DNA from: Candidatus Methanofilum arcanum
GTDB lineage: Archaea > Halobacteriota > Methanomicrobia > Methanomicrobiales > Methanospirillaceae
Direction: 5' to 3'
DNA length: 18,041 bases
Assembly (NCBI GenBank): GCA_031285085.1
Contig: JAITWW010000118.1
Span: 1-18,041 of the forward strand
The first letter of the stretch is position 1. The number at the start of each line of letters is the position of its first letter. The notes beneath the pieces were generated by a model. It was given only the letters and a program-made list of their open reading frames with translations. It had not been told where the DNA came from and ran no database searches. Below, piece by piece: positions 8,061-14,777 of the stretch. Made by a program: the position numbers and the translations under genes.

Positions 8061-8110
8061 AGGTATCACCATTTCATGTGTTTATCTTTCCCTAGATAAA
8101 TGGTTGTTGG
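8061..8110 (-). promoter_or_regulatory. Promoter/leader conserved with the TPR paralogue
   Basis: The 50 bases before the TPR start match the 50 bases before the paralogue (9585-9634) without gaps, including CCAACA at the far end, a T/A-rich box (CATTTATCT here, CATATATTC there), ACATGAA and the GGTGAT ribosome site. This suggests the duplication carried its own promoter and that the two genes can be transcribed separately. Confidence 0.55.
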
Positions 8111-8177
8111 AAAGGGAGTATGGATGCAAGCAGCTCCTCAAAAATGGGCCTCAAAGGTCTCTTTTCGAAAAACCTAA

Positions 8178-8201
8178 AAATTCTGAAATTCTAAAATTCT
8201 A
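8178..8201. repeat. Three tandem 8-bp repeats (AAATTCTR)
   Basis: Three adjacent units read AAATTCTG, AAATTCTA and AAATTCTA. They lie next to the T-rich end of dispersed element B, between that element and the promoter of the downstream TPR gene. Confidence 0.6.
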
Positions 8202-8415
8202 AAAATGTAGTAAAACCACTCCGGGTATACGAGTCTCGCCAAGGATGGCGAGGCTGTATACCCGTCACAGGGTTGCTCGGGGGATTTTCTCTTCGGGATA
8301 TGGAAAAAGCAGGTGTTCAGGCTCCTGCCCAGGATTACTCTACAAATCCTGTGTTTGATACCTTCTGAGTCATCTGACAAAGGAAGATGACTCCAAAGTA
8401 AACGCGTTTTCGCCG
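8196..8415 (-). repeat. Dispersed multi-hairpin element, copy B
   Basis: This is the second copy of the element at 63-233, in the opposite orientation. It fills most of the 384-base gap between the two TPR genes. It has three hairpins: arms 8368-8374 with 8386-8392; arms 8331-8336 with 8345-8350 (absent from copy A); and a long stem with perfect 9-bp outer arms (8222-8230 and 8256-8264) and 7-bp inner arms (8235-8241 and 8246-8252). The order of blocks is the same as in copy A. It lies just after the stop of the TPR-thioredoxin gene on the same strand, so it would be in that gene's 3' region. An open frame crosses it but is not conserved with copy A, so I regard it as non-coding. Confidence 0.65.
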
Positions 8416-8441
8416 CGTTTGGCGAGTTTGGTGAATTTGGT
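8415..8441. repeat. Three tandem 9-bp degenerate repeats
   Basis: Units GCGTTTGGC, GAGTTTGGT and GAATTTGGT follow one another and stop three bases from the stop codon of the TPR-thioredoxin gene. They adjoin dispersed element B and may mark its boundary. Confidence 0.55.
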
Positions 8442-8444
8442 ATC

Positions 8445-9584
8445 TTAACGTGGTTTGAAACCATGTAGCGAAAGAACCATTGGTTCAAGATCTCTCTGGA
8501 TTGCATCCACCCCTTCAATCACAGAGCCACAGATAAACACAATTGGAACTGAAACAGAGCTGATACCATGTTCTCTTTTGAGAGCTTCAAGCTTTTGTTT
8601 TGATCCAATCGCATGTAACTCATAAGATATGATCTGAACCTCAGGATATTTTGCTTTAAATGCAAAAAGCCAGGGTTCAAGACGTTGACAAGCTTCACAA
8701 TTATAGTTATAAAAATGCACGATCTCGCATGCATGAGAAATTTCAGACCTGTCATCAGCACTCAGTGATTCTTGATTTTGCGTACTTCCTCCCTGATCTG
8801 TCACAATAGGAACATCCTGGCTGCTTATTGTTGCAAAGAGAGAATCGTACATCTCCTGAGCATTTGTAATATTGTCAGAATCGCGGGAAAGTGCTTCTTG
8901 ATACATAAGAAGTGCCCGCTCAGGCATGCCAGCATTTTCTAATAGCGAGCCAAGCTTCATCCAGGGAGTTGGATTTTCAGTTCCAGCCTGCGCTGCTGCT
9001 GCAAATGCATCAAATGCTTTTTCATTTTCTCCAAGGGTTGCACAAATCTGTCCAATATTATCATAGATCTGCATGCGAAGCTCTTGGAACTCATGAGCTG
9101 TTTCACCATCAATACGGTCAAGAGCGGACTCTAATGCAGAGATAGCTCCCTCTGTGTTTCCTTTATCTAGGAGAAGCATTGAAACACCAAGATATCCATT
9201 CACTGCAGCAGCTGGATCACTTGAGCTCGTAGCTTTGAGATAGTTTTCTTCTGCAGCATCGAGATCTCCCTCAAGTTCGTACAACATTGCAAGATTGATC
9301 CAGGGTATTCCACTCTCTGGGGCTGCATTTGCTGCTAGCTCAAAGTACTGTAGTGCCTGTTCAACGTTTCCAAGCTGATAGTATGCAGTTGCAAGATTAT
9401 TGTAAATCGGAGCAGGATCATCTGCTGTTTTTAATTCTACTTCATATGCAGCAATAGCTTCTTCATACTGACCCTTTACAAAGAATTCATCGCCTAAAAC
9501 TGATTCTCCATCTGCCACAAGAGGATTGCATATCATAAGAAAGAAAAAAAGAATCAACCCTCCGTAAAATATACTTTTTTTCAT
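8445..9584 (-). CDS. Exported TPR protein fused to a thioredoxin-like domain
   Basis: A 379-residue protein with a signal peptide (MKKSIFYGG plus a hydrophobic core, likely cut after PLVA), about six TPRs in residues 35-250 closely matching the paralogue at 7296-8060, a polar linker (about 253-285) and a C-terminal thioredoxin-like domain (about 287-375). That domain has the redox motif C296-E-A-C299 (YNCEACQRLEP) and the cis-proline loop SVSVPIVF. It is probably outside the membrane or anchored there, acting as a thiol reductase or oxidase on partners held by the TPRs; this is inference. The start is the ATG at 9584, preceded by GGTGAT at five bases; an in-frame ATG at 9596 overlaps the ribosome site. 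Confidence 0.86.
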   Translation of the reverse strand: MKKSIFYGGLILFFFLMICNPLVADGESVLGDEFFVKGQYEEAIAAYEVELKTADDPAPIYNNLATAYYQLGNVEQALQYFELAANAAPESGIPWINLAMLYELEGDLDAAEENYLKATSSSDPAAAVNGYLGVSMLLLDKGNTEGAISALESALDRIDGETAHEFQELRMQIYDNIGQICATLGENEKAFDAFAAAAQAGTENPTPWMKLGSLLENAGMPERALLMYQEALSRDSDNITNAQEMYDSLFATISSQDVPIVTDQGGSTQNQESLSADDRSEISHACEIVHFYNYNCEACQRLEPWLFAFKAKYPEVQIISYELHAIGSKQKLEALKREHGISSVSVPIVFICGSVIEGVDAIQRDLEPMVLSLHGFKPR

Positions 9585-9634
9585 GGATATCACCATTTCA
9601 TGTATATATCCTTACCAGAATATATGGCTGTTGG
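9585..9634 (-). promoter_or_regulatory. Promoter/leader conserved with the TPR paralogue
   Basis: These 50 bases align without gaps to those before the other TPR gene (8061-8110). They contain a TATA-like CATATATTC (reverse strand, about 9617-9625), ACATGAA and GGTGAT just before the start codon. Confidence 0.55.
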
Positions 9635-9652
9635 AAAAAGGAGGCGAGAGGG

Positions 9653-9676
9653 AACAGTTCTTACAAGTGAACTGTT
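9653..9676. repeat. Inverted repeat upstream of the TPR-thioredoxin gene
   Basis: A perfect 8-bp inverted repeat AACAGTTC / GAACTGTT with an 8-base spacer lies about 30 bases above the TATA-like box of the TPR-thioredoxin gene. The position suits a regulator-binding site; no regulator is identified. Confidence 0.4.
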
Positions 9677-9729
9677 GCGTATTTTGAGTGTTTTTGAGTT
9701 TTGAGTGTACTTGTAGTGAGGACTATAAA

Positions 9730-9767
9730 ATGATAAGAAAGAAAGGAGATGATAAGAAACAAAGGAG
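9730..9767. repeat. Two tandem 19-bp direct repeats
   Basis: Two adjacent 19-base units beginning ATGATAAGAAA differ at one position (9741 G versus 9760 C). A third, degenerate unit begins at 9768. They lie in the 229-base spacer between the TPR-thioredoxin gene and the OmdA-family gene; no coding role is apparent. Confidence 0.55.
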
Positions 9768-9813
9768 ATGATGAGAGAAAAAGAGAAAAGGATGTGAATA
9801 ACCATACACTTGA

Positions 9814-10374
9814 TTACATTGGCTTTAAGTTTTGATTTAGCCGCTCAATCATCCATGACAAGCGCCTGTCACGACCAATATCTGTTTTAGCATCAAAATA
9901 TGCTCGTGCATATGTTTTTTTCACAGATGGGGTCATCTTCAGATAATTCGTATAAGCAGGTTCATGTCCTTTCAATAGATCAGATAAGAATATTATTTCT
10001 TCATCTGTAACGATTGAAGATTTTTGGGCATCCCATTGACCGTTTTTCTTGGCTTCCTCTATTTTCGCTCTGCCATAATCGGTCATCATCCCTTGCTTTT
10101 CAAGCCGCTCAACTATTGCCTTGTTTTTATCGGACCATTTGCTGTTTTTTCTTCGAGCAGAGAAGTACTTTGTATAGGTTTTATCATCTATACTTTTCAT
10201 TTTCCCATCAATCCAACCAAAACAAAGAGCTTCTTCAAGCGCCTCATTTGCCTTTATTGTCTTTGGACCGCCTAACTTACCGAATAAAAGCCAAATACCA
10301 TCATGTACCATACAATTGTCTTCTAACCAATTTCTAAATTCATCTCGTGAGATAAACTGCAAATGTTCACTCAT
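9814..10374 (-). CDS. YdeI/OmpD-associated (OmdA) family protein
   Basis: A 186-residue soluble protein of the YdeI/OmdA family, whose biochemical role is not settled; some members are annotated as bacteriocin-protection proteins. Family signatures are EALCFGWIDGKMKSID (48-63), YFSARRKNSKWSDKN (70-84) and the C-terminal RRLSWMIERL. No signal peptide or membrane segment. An AGGAGGAG ribosome site lies about ten bases before the ATG. The family is commoner in Bacteria and the gene stands alone, downstream of tRNA-Gln on the same strand, so it may have been acquired. Function remains unknown. Confidence 0.82.
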   Translation of the reverse strand: MSEHLQFISRDEFRNWLEDNCMVHDGIWLLFGKLGGPKTIKANEALEEALCFGWIDGKMKSIDDKTYTKYFSARRKNSKWSDKNKAIVERLEKQGMMTDYGRAKIEEAKKNGQWDAQKSSIVTDEEIIFLSDLLKGHEPAYTNYLKMTPSVKKTYARAYFDAKTDIGRDRRLSWMIERLNQNLKPM

Positions 10375-10552
10375 GAAACACTCTCTCCTCCTGTGTCACA
10401 AAACATCTCATTCACCTTTCAGTCGAAAAGAAGTGAATGAATCTAAATTTCACAACAAATTCTGAAATATTATATGTAATTATATTTCATACTATATCTG
10501 ACGAATTACAAAAACTATCGAAAACAACAGAAAAACCTGAATGAAAAGAAAA

Positions 10553-10625
10553 TAGCCCGAAGCAGATTCGAACTGCTGTCGCAAGGTCCAGAGCCTCACA
10601 TGATTGACCTCTACACTATCGGGCT
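10553..10625 (-). tRNA. tRNA-Gln (anticodon CUG)
   Basis: A 73-base tRNA on the minus strand. The acceptor stem AGCCCGA/TCGGGCT pairs perfectly over 7 bp, the T-arm is AGCAG-TTCGAAT-CTGCT, and the anticodon stem TGAGG/CCTTG encloses the loop CTCTGGA, giving anticodon CTG at 10589-10591. The discriminator base is A and CCA is not encoded. No intron is seen. The A1-U72 acceptor start and the sequence as a whole fit archaeal tRNA-Gln. A T-rich stretch follows the 3' end. Confidence 0.93.
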
Positions 10626-10654
10626 TCTTGCCTTATTAAATCTATCAGAACCGG

Positions 10655-10670
10655 CATATAAAGATTTTCA
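10655..10670 (-). promoter_or_regulatory. Archaeal BRE/TATA promoter of tRNA-Gln
   Basis: On the minus strand TGAAAAT followed by CTTTATATG (10663-10655) forms a good BRE/TATA-box pair. The TATA element ends 29 bases before the mature tRNA 5' end, which fits initiation a few bases ahead of the tRNA. It sits between the ftr stop codon and the tRNA. Confidence 0.6.
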
Positions 10671-10694
10671 ATCCAATAAAAGAAATGGGGAGTT

Positions 10695-11588
10695 TTATTC
10701 CTTAAGCACATCATAAAGGTTGAACTGGAACGTTCCAAGGTTTCCATCAAAGTTTCCAGCACTAATAAACTTCACACCAGGAACCATAACAGCAGCCTCG
10801 ATACCTACAGCCATTGCTTCTTTTACATCGTCTTCTGTGAGACCATTAATCACGATCTCATAGACTGCACTCACGCCATCAGGAATTTTTGAGTCAGGAA
10901 CTTTGTCCTTGAGACTTGGACAGTACTTCTCATTTGTGGTTGCGGGAATGGGGAACTTATAGTTCAAGGACCCAACCTTTGATCCAGATGCAACAATACC
11001 GCCTGGGAAACTTGTAATCGTGTTTGGAACCGTTGCAATCGCATCAGCAGCAGCTTGCGCGCCCATTAATGCCGCCATCTGGTTCTCACCCATGACAAAG
11101 AAATTGCCACCAGCGACACCCTTTACCATTCCATAGACCTCTTCGCCGATATAATCTCCTTCCATAATTGGGATCTTCCAGCACTGTCTGCCTCCAACCT
11201 CAACCTTCTCCTCAAACTTGTCGCCAAAGAAATGCATCTTAATGTCATGGCGTTCCTCAGCCTCTGGGAGGCCGTCAAATGCCGCTGCGGTAGGTGCAGT
11301 CAGAATACACTCTGCGATACGCTCAAGTACCTGTTCTTTTAGTTTTTTCTTACCTCCACAGATCAGAATAGCAACACCAGGACGACCATCTGGAGTTTCC
11401 TCACCGCTTACAAAGCCTTCAATACCTGCTTCACATGGACACCCAATAGCAGATGTTGCAAATCCAGTTGCTTCAACAGCTGCATTATATGCATACTCTT
11501 CAGTAACACCAGTTACAATAATGCGTGCAATCCAGGTTCCAAACCCTTCTGCAAATGTATCATCAATTGGAACACCATTTAATTCCAT
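10695..11588 (-). CDS. ftr: Formylmethanofuran--tetrahydromethanopterin N-formyltransferase
   Basis: Ftr moves the formyl group from formylmethanofuran to tetrahydromethanopterin, the second step of CO2 reduction to methane. The 297-residue length is that of the family, and the whole protein matches its pattern: N-terminal MELNGVPIDDTFAEGF, then FATSAIGCPCEAGIE, GGKKKLKEQVLERI, GGNFFVMGENQMAALMGAQA, a FPGGIVASGSKVGS segment and the C-terminal AGNFDGNLGTFQFNL. It is a cytoplasmic enzyme. A strong GGGAGGAT ribosome site (11595-11602, reverse strand) lies six bases before the ATG. It diverges from glyA across 123 bases that contain a 13-bp direct repeat. Many methanogens have more than one Ftr paralogue, so this need not be the only copy. 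Confidence 0.96.
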   Translation of the reverse strand: MELNGVPIDDTFAEGFGTWIARIIVTGVTEEYAYNAAVEATGFATSAIGCPCEAGIEGFVSGEETPDGRPGVAILICGGKKKLKEQVLERIAECILTAPTAAAFDGLPEAEERHDIKMHFFGDKFEEKVEVGGRQCWKIPIMEGDYIGEEVYGMVKGVAGGNFFVMGENQMAALMGAQAAADAIATVPNTITSFPGGIVASGSKVGSLNYKFPIPATTNEKYCPSLKDKVPDSKIPDGVSAVYEIVINGLTEDDVKEAMAVGIEAAVMVPGVKFISAGNFDGNLGTFQFNLYDVLKE

Positions 11589-11658
11589 AATACTATCCTC
11601 CCATAACTATCAACCAAGCACAGGATAACCATTCCGACCTGCATTTTCAAGGAAGATG

Positions 11659-11684
11659 ATACAATCACATTATACAATCACATT
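11659..11684. repeat. Perfect tandem 13-bp repeat between ftr and glyA
   Basis: ATACAATCACATT occurs twice in tandem with no mismatch (11659-11671 and 11672-11684). It sits directly against the TATA box of glyA and within the divergent ftr control region, a position suited to a shared operator. Confidence 0.7.
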
Positions 11685-11690
11685 ATATTT
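11682..11690 (+). promoter_or_regulatory. TATA box of glyA
   Basis: ATTATATTT is centred about 26 bases before the glyA ATG, the distance expected between an archaeal TATA box and its transcription start. No Shine-Dalgarno site precedes the ATG, so the glyA message is probably leaderless. Confidence 0.6.
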
Positions 11691-11711
11691 CTAGCAATCA
11701 AAAATGTAGCA

Positions 11712-12953
11712 ATGTCTTACCTTCAAAAGCGCGATCCAGATGTCGCGAGAATCATCCAAAAGGAATATGAGCGCCAAGTTAATGGTCTTGAGCTGATCGC
11801 ATCAGAAAACGTTGTTTCCCATGCAGTCCTCGAAGCAGCAGGATCTATCATGACAAACAAGTACGCTGAAGGGTACCCAGGCAAGCGATACTATGGAGGT
11901 TGTGAGTTTCATGATCAGGTCGAAGATCTTGCACGAGACCGCGTATGTGCGCTTTTTGGTGCAGAACATGCAAATGTCCAGCCTCATTCCGGTTCCCAGG
12001 CAAATATGGCAGTATATTTCACAAAGCTGCAAACAGGGCAGAAGATCCTCTCCATGAATCTCTCACAGGGTGGCCACCTCTCACATGGTTCTCCAGTGAA
12101 CTTCTCAGGCAAGATCTATAATGTAGCTCAGTATGGTGTAGACCTCAAAACCGAGCAGATGGATTATGGTCAGATAGCAGAGATGGCAAAGCAAACAAAG
12201 CCAGATCTGATTGTCTGCGGTGCAAGTGCATACCCCAGAACCATTGACTTTAAGGCATTTCAAGAGATCTCAGAAGATGTTGGAGCAGTCTGTGTTGCAG
12301 ATATCGCACATATTGCTGGACTTGTGGCAACAGGTCTGCACCCAACATCAGTAGGTGTCACTGATTTTACCACCTCAACAACTCATAAAACCCTTCGTGG
12401 ACCTCGTGGTGGTTTTGTGCTCTGCCGAGAAGAAGATGGACCAGGAATTGATAAAAGCGTGTTTCCAGGCATGCAAGGCGGTCCACTCATGCACATCATT
12501 GCCGCAAAAGCAGTCTGCTTTTATGAGGCATCAACTCCTGCATTCAAAGAGTACGCAGCTCAGATCATCAAAAACGCGCAAGTATTGGCAGAAACACTCA
12601 AAAATGAAGGACTTCGCCTGGTATCAGATGGAACAGACAATCACCTTTGTCTGCTCGACTTAACAAACCTTGGATTGACAGGCCTTGCAGCAGAAAACGC
12701 TCTTGGAGAGGCAGGCATTACCGTCAATAAGAATACAATTCCAAATGACCAAAAGGGCCCATTCATAACAAGTGGGCTTCGTGTTGGAACACCTGCCGTT
12801 ACCTCTCGCGGTATGAAGGAAGAAGAGATGAGAAAGATCGGTACCTGGATTGCAGCCATCTTAAAAGATATTGATAATACTAGCCTGAAAGCAAAGATCC
12901 ATGGCGAAGTAATAGAGCTCGCATCAAAGTACACGCTCTACCCAGAGGTTTAA
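11712..12953 (+). CDS. glyA: Serine hydroxymethyltransferase
   Basis: GlyA interconverts serine and glycine and passes the C1 unit to a tetrahydropterin. The 413-residue protein has all family marks: LELIASENVVS near 26-36, YAEGYPGKRYYGG (51-63), VQPHSGSQAN, ADIAHIAGLVATG (196-208) and the PLP lysine K226 in TTSTTHKTLRGPRGG. The C-terminal GITVNKNTIPNDQ and GLRVGTPAVTSRG are also present. It is a soluble PLP enzyme. Its pterin may be tetrahydrofolate or tetrahydromethanopterin; the neighbouring folD argues for folate. The start has no ribosome site but lies one TATA spacing downstream of a TATA box. folD follows after 83 bases with its own A/T-rich box. Confidence 0.97.
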   Translation: MSYLQKRDPDVARIIQKEYERQVNGLELIASENVVSHAVLEAAGSIMTNKYAEGYPGKRYYGGCEFHDQVEDLARDRVCALFGAEHANVQPHSGSQANMAVYFTKLQTGQKILSMNLSQGGHLSHGSPVNFSGKIYNVAQYGVDLKTEQMDYGQIAEMAKQTKPDLIVCGASAYPRTIDFKAFQEISEDVGAVCVADIAHIAGLVATGLHPTSVGVTDFTTSTTHKTLRGPRGGFVLCREEDGPGIDKSVFPGMQGGPLMHIIAAKAVCFYEASTPAFKEYAAQIIKNAQVLAETLKNEGLRLVSDGTDNHLCLLDLTNLGLTGLAAENALGEAGITVNKNTIPNDQKGPFITSGLRVGTPAVTSRGMKEEEMRKIGTWIAAILKDIDNTSLKAKIHGEVIELASKYTLYPEV

Positions 12954-13001
12954 GCCTCATTTTCTTTTTATTGTACCAGCACTCGTCCAAGGTGAACATT
13001 C

Positions 13002-13010
13002 TAATATGTA
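13002..13010 (+). promoter_or_regulatory. Possible TATA box of folD
   Basis: TAATATGTA lies about 31 bases before the folD ATG at 13037 and is followed by an A/T-rich stretch. It would give a transcript with a very short leader. The match is moderate. Confidence 0.4.
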
Positions 13011-13036
13011 ATTAAAGTACTCACGTGAGAACGCAC

Positions 13037-13891
13037 ATGTCCAAAGCCACAATTCTTAATGGAAAAGCACTATCTGAAAAGATAATCGACCATTTACACG
13101 AAGAGATACAAAAATCTGGAATCACTCCCTGCCTTGCAACCGTAATCGTAGGACAGGATCCCGCATCACAGATGTATGTTCGTATGAAACATACCGCATG
13201 TGAACAGGTTGGGATTGAGTCTGAGGGGATCATATGTAGTGCTACCATATCAGAAGCAGAGCTTCGAAATATCATACAACGTTTAAATAAAGATCCAGAG
13301 ATTCATGGGATTTTGATTCAACTTCCATTGCCAAAACATATCAATACTGGCCACATTTTACAGGCAGTAACTCCTGAAAAAGATGTAGATGGATTTCACC
13401 CCATTAATCTTGGCCTTCTTCTGGAAAATGAGCCGGGGGGTCTACGCCCCTGCACACCACAAGGAATTATGACACTGCTTGCAGAGTATGAGATCGATCC
13501 TGCTGGAAAGCATGCTGTTGTTATTGGGCGAAGCACTGATGTTGGAAAACCAATTGCCGCTCTTCTCTTGAATGCAGATGCAACCGTAACCATCTGCCAC
13601 AGTAAGACAGAGGATCTTATATCCTATACGAAAAAGGCAGATATTATCGTGAGTGCTGCTGGAAGACCGCATATGGTAACCGCAGACATGGTCAAACCAG
13701 GATGTATTGTAATTGATGTTGGCATCAATCACATTGATGGAAAACTCTGTGGAGATGTCGATTTCGAAGAGGTGGCAGAGATAGCAGCAGCAATAACACC
13801 AGTTCCTGGAGGTGTTGGACCAATGACGATTGCAACACTTATGGAAAATACCTACAAAGCAGCTCTGAATATCTCATGCAGACATGTGTAA
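13037..13891 (+). CDS. folD: Bifunctional methylene-tetrahydrofolate dehydrogenase/cyclohydrolase
   Basis: FolD converts methylene-tetrahydrofolate to methenyl- and then 10-formyl-tetrahydrofolate with NAD(P). The protein has 284 residues, normal for the family. The catalytic Y47-x3-K51 (YVRMK), the GILIQLPLPKH stretch, D118 in KDVDGFHPIN, the dinucleotide-binding IGRSTDVGKP (163-172) and the end motif PVPGGVGPMTIATLMENT are all present. I start it at the ATG at 13037, giving the usual MSKATILNGKAL; a GTG at 13025 would add four residues. It lies behind glyA and overlaps the next gene by 16 bases. Its presence beside ftr means that folate-type and methanopterin-type C1 enzymes are encoded together. 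Confidence 0.95.
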   Translation: MSKATILNGKALSEKIIDHLHEEIQKSGITPCLATVIVGQDPASQMYVRMKHTACEQVGIESEGIICSATISEAELRNIIQRLNKDPEIHGILIQLPLPKHINTGHILQAVTPEKDVDGFHPINLGLLLENEPGGLRPCTPQGIMTLLAEYEIDPAGKHAVVIGRSTDVGKPIAALLLNADATVTICHSKTEDLISYTKKADIIVSAAGRPHMVTADMVKPGCIVIDVGINHIDGKLCGDVDFEEVAEIAAAITPVPGGVGPMTIATLMENTYKAALNISCRHV

Positions 13892-14736
13892 TTGGGAAAC
13901 ACAATAAAAAAGGAAGGAAAAAAGAAGTCATTGTAGGGGAGGGAGTTACCCTGATGGGCATTTTGAATACAAGCCCGGACTCTTTTTATACCGGATCATA
14001 TGTCCATCCAAAAGAACTGGCAAGCCGTTCCTTTGAGATGATAGCATCAGGGGCTGAGGTGCTTGATATTGGAGGTCAAAGCACCGCTCCACATGCTCCA
14101 TATGTTGACTCAAGCACAGAACGTGATCGAGTTATCTCTGCACTCAAAACTCTCTCAGATGCAGATATATCAGCACCTATCAGTGTAGATACATGCAATG
14201 TCACGGTTTTAGAAGCGAGTTTGCATTATGATGTTGATGTCATTAACGATGTATCTGGACTTGTATCTCCTGAGTATGGAAAACTTGCGGCAGATTCAGG
14301 GTGCAGCGTTATTGCAATGGTTGCAATGAAGAAGCGAGGGGATCCAAAGACATTCACAGAGACAATGCATGCATTAGATATCTTGTGTTGGAGAATGGAG
14401 CGGTATGGGATTGAAAATTATATTCTCGATCCAGGTGTTGGACACTGGATTCCTGAGCGGAGTTTTGATCTCGATCTTGAGCTCTGTGCTCGATTTAAGG
14501 AACTTTTAGTGTACGAAAGGCCACTTCTTGCTGCTGTCTCACGAAAATCATTTCTTGGCGAGATTGTCAATCGTCCAGCAGAAGAACGACTTTCAGCAAC
14601 CCTTGCCATGACATCGTGGCTTATCTTTCAAGGAGCTTCAATGATTCGAACCCATGATATAAAAGAAACAAAAGATGTACTCACCATCTGTTCACAGATT
14701 CAACATACCAAGCATAATACCCAGAACCTCATATGA
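13876..14736 (+). CDS. Dihydropteroate synthase (DHPS)-family protein
   Basis: A 286-residue TIM-barrel protein with the pterin-binding motifs of DHPS: MGILNTSPDSFYTG (27-40), GAEVLDIGGQSTAP (59-72), SVDTCNVTVLEA (103-114), INDVSG (123-128), DPGVGH (185-190), SRKSFLG (222-228) and IRTHDIKET (257-265). DHPS joins a pterin pyrophosphate to p-aminobenzoate. In archaea, relatives may act in folate or in methanopterin synthesis, and others are uncharacterised, so I give no symbol. The start overlaps folD by 16 bases and points to translational coupling, although no ribosome site is clear; the first 20 residues precede the conserved core. The context with glyA and folD favours a pterin C1-carrier role. 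Confidence 0.85.
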   Translation: MQTCVIGKHNKKGRKKEVIVGEGVTLMGILNTSPDSFYTGSYVHPKELASRSFEMIASGAEVLDIGGQSTAPHAPYVDSSTERDRVISALKTLSDADISAPISVDTCNVTVLEASLHYDVDVINDVSGLVSPEYGKLAADSGCSVIAMVAMKKRGDPKTFTETMHALDILCWRMERYGIENYILDPGVGHWIPERSFDLDLELCARFKELLVYERPLLAAVSRKSFLGEIVNRPAEERLSATLAMTSWLIFQGASMIRTHDIKETKDVLTICSQIQHTKHNTQNLI

Positions 14737-14751
14737 TGCAATATAGCATAA

Positions 14752-14759
14752 ATATAGCA
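14752..14759 (+). promoter_or_regulatory. Possible TATA box of cofE, in an 11-bp repeat
   Basis: ATATAGCATAA occurs at 14741-14751 and ATATAGCATAA again at 14752-14762, in direct tandem. The second copy lies about 23 bases before the cofE ATG (14778), and no Shine-Dalgarno site is present, so a leaderless transcript is plausible. Confidence 0.4.
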
Positions 14760-14777
14760 TAATACTATGATCATACT

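Noticed and set aside
8174..8518. 114-codon minus-strand open frame
   Set aside because: It crosses the end of the TPR-thioredoxin gene in another frame and then element B; its sequence is not conserved in element A and it has no ribosome site.
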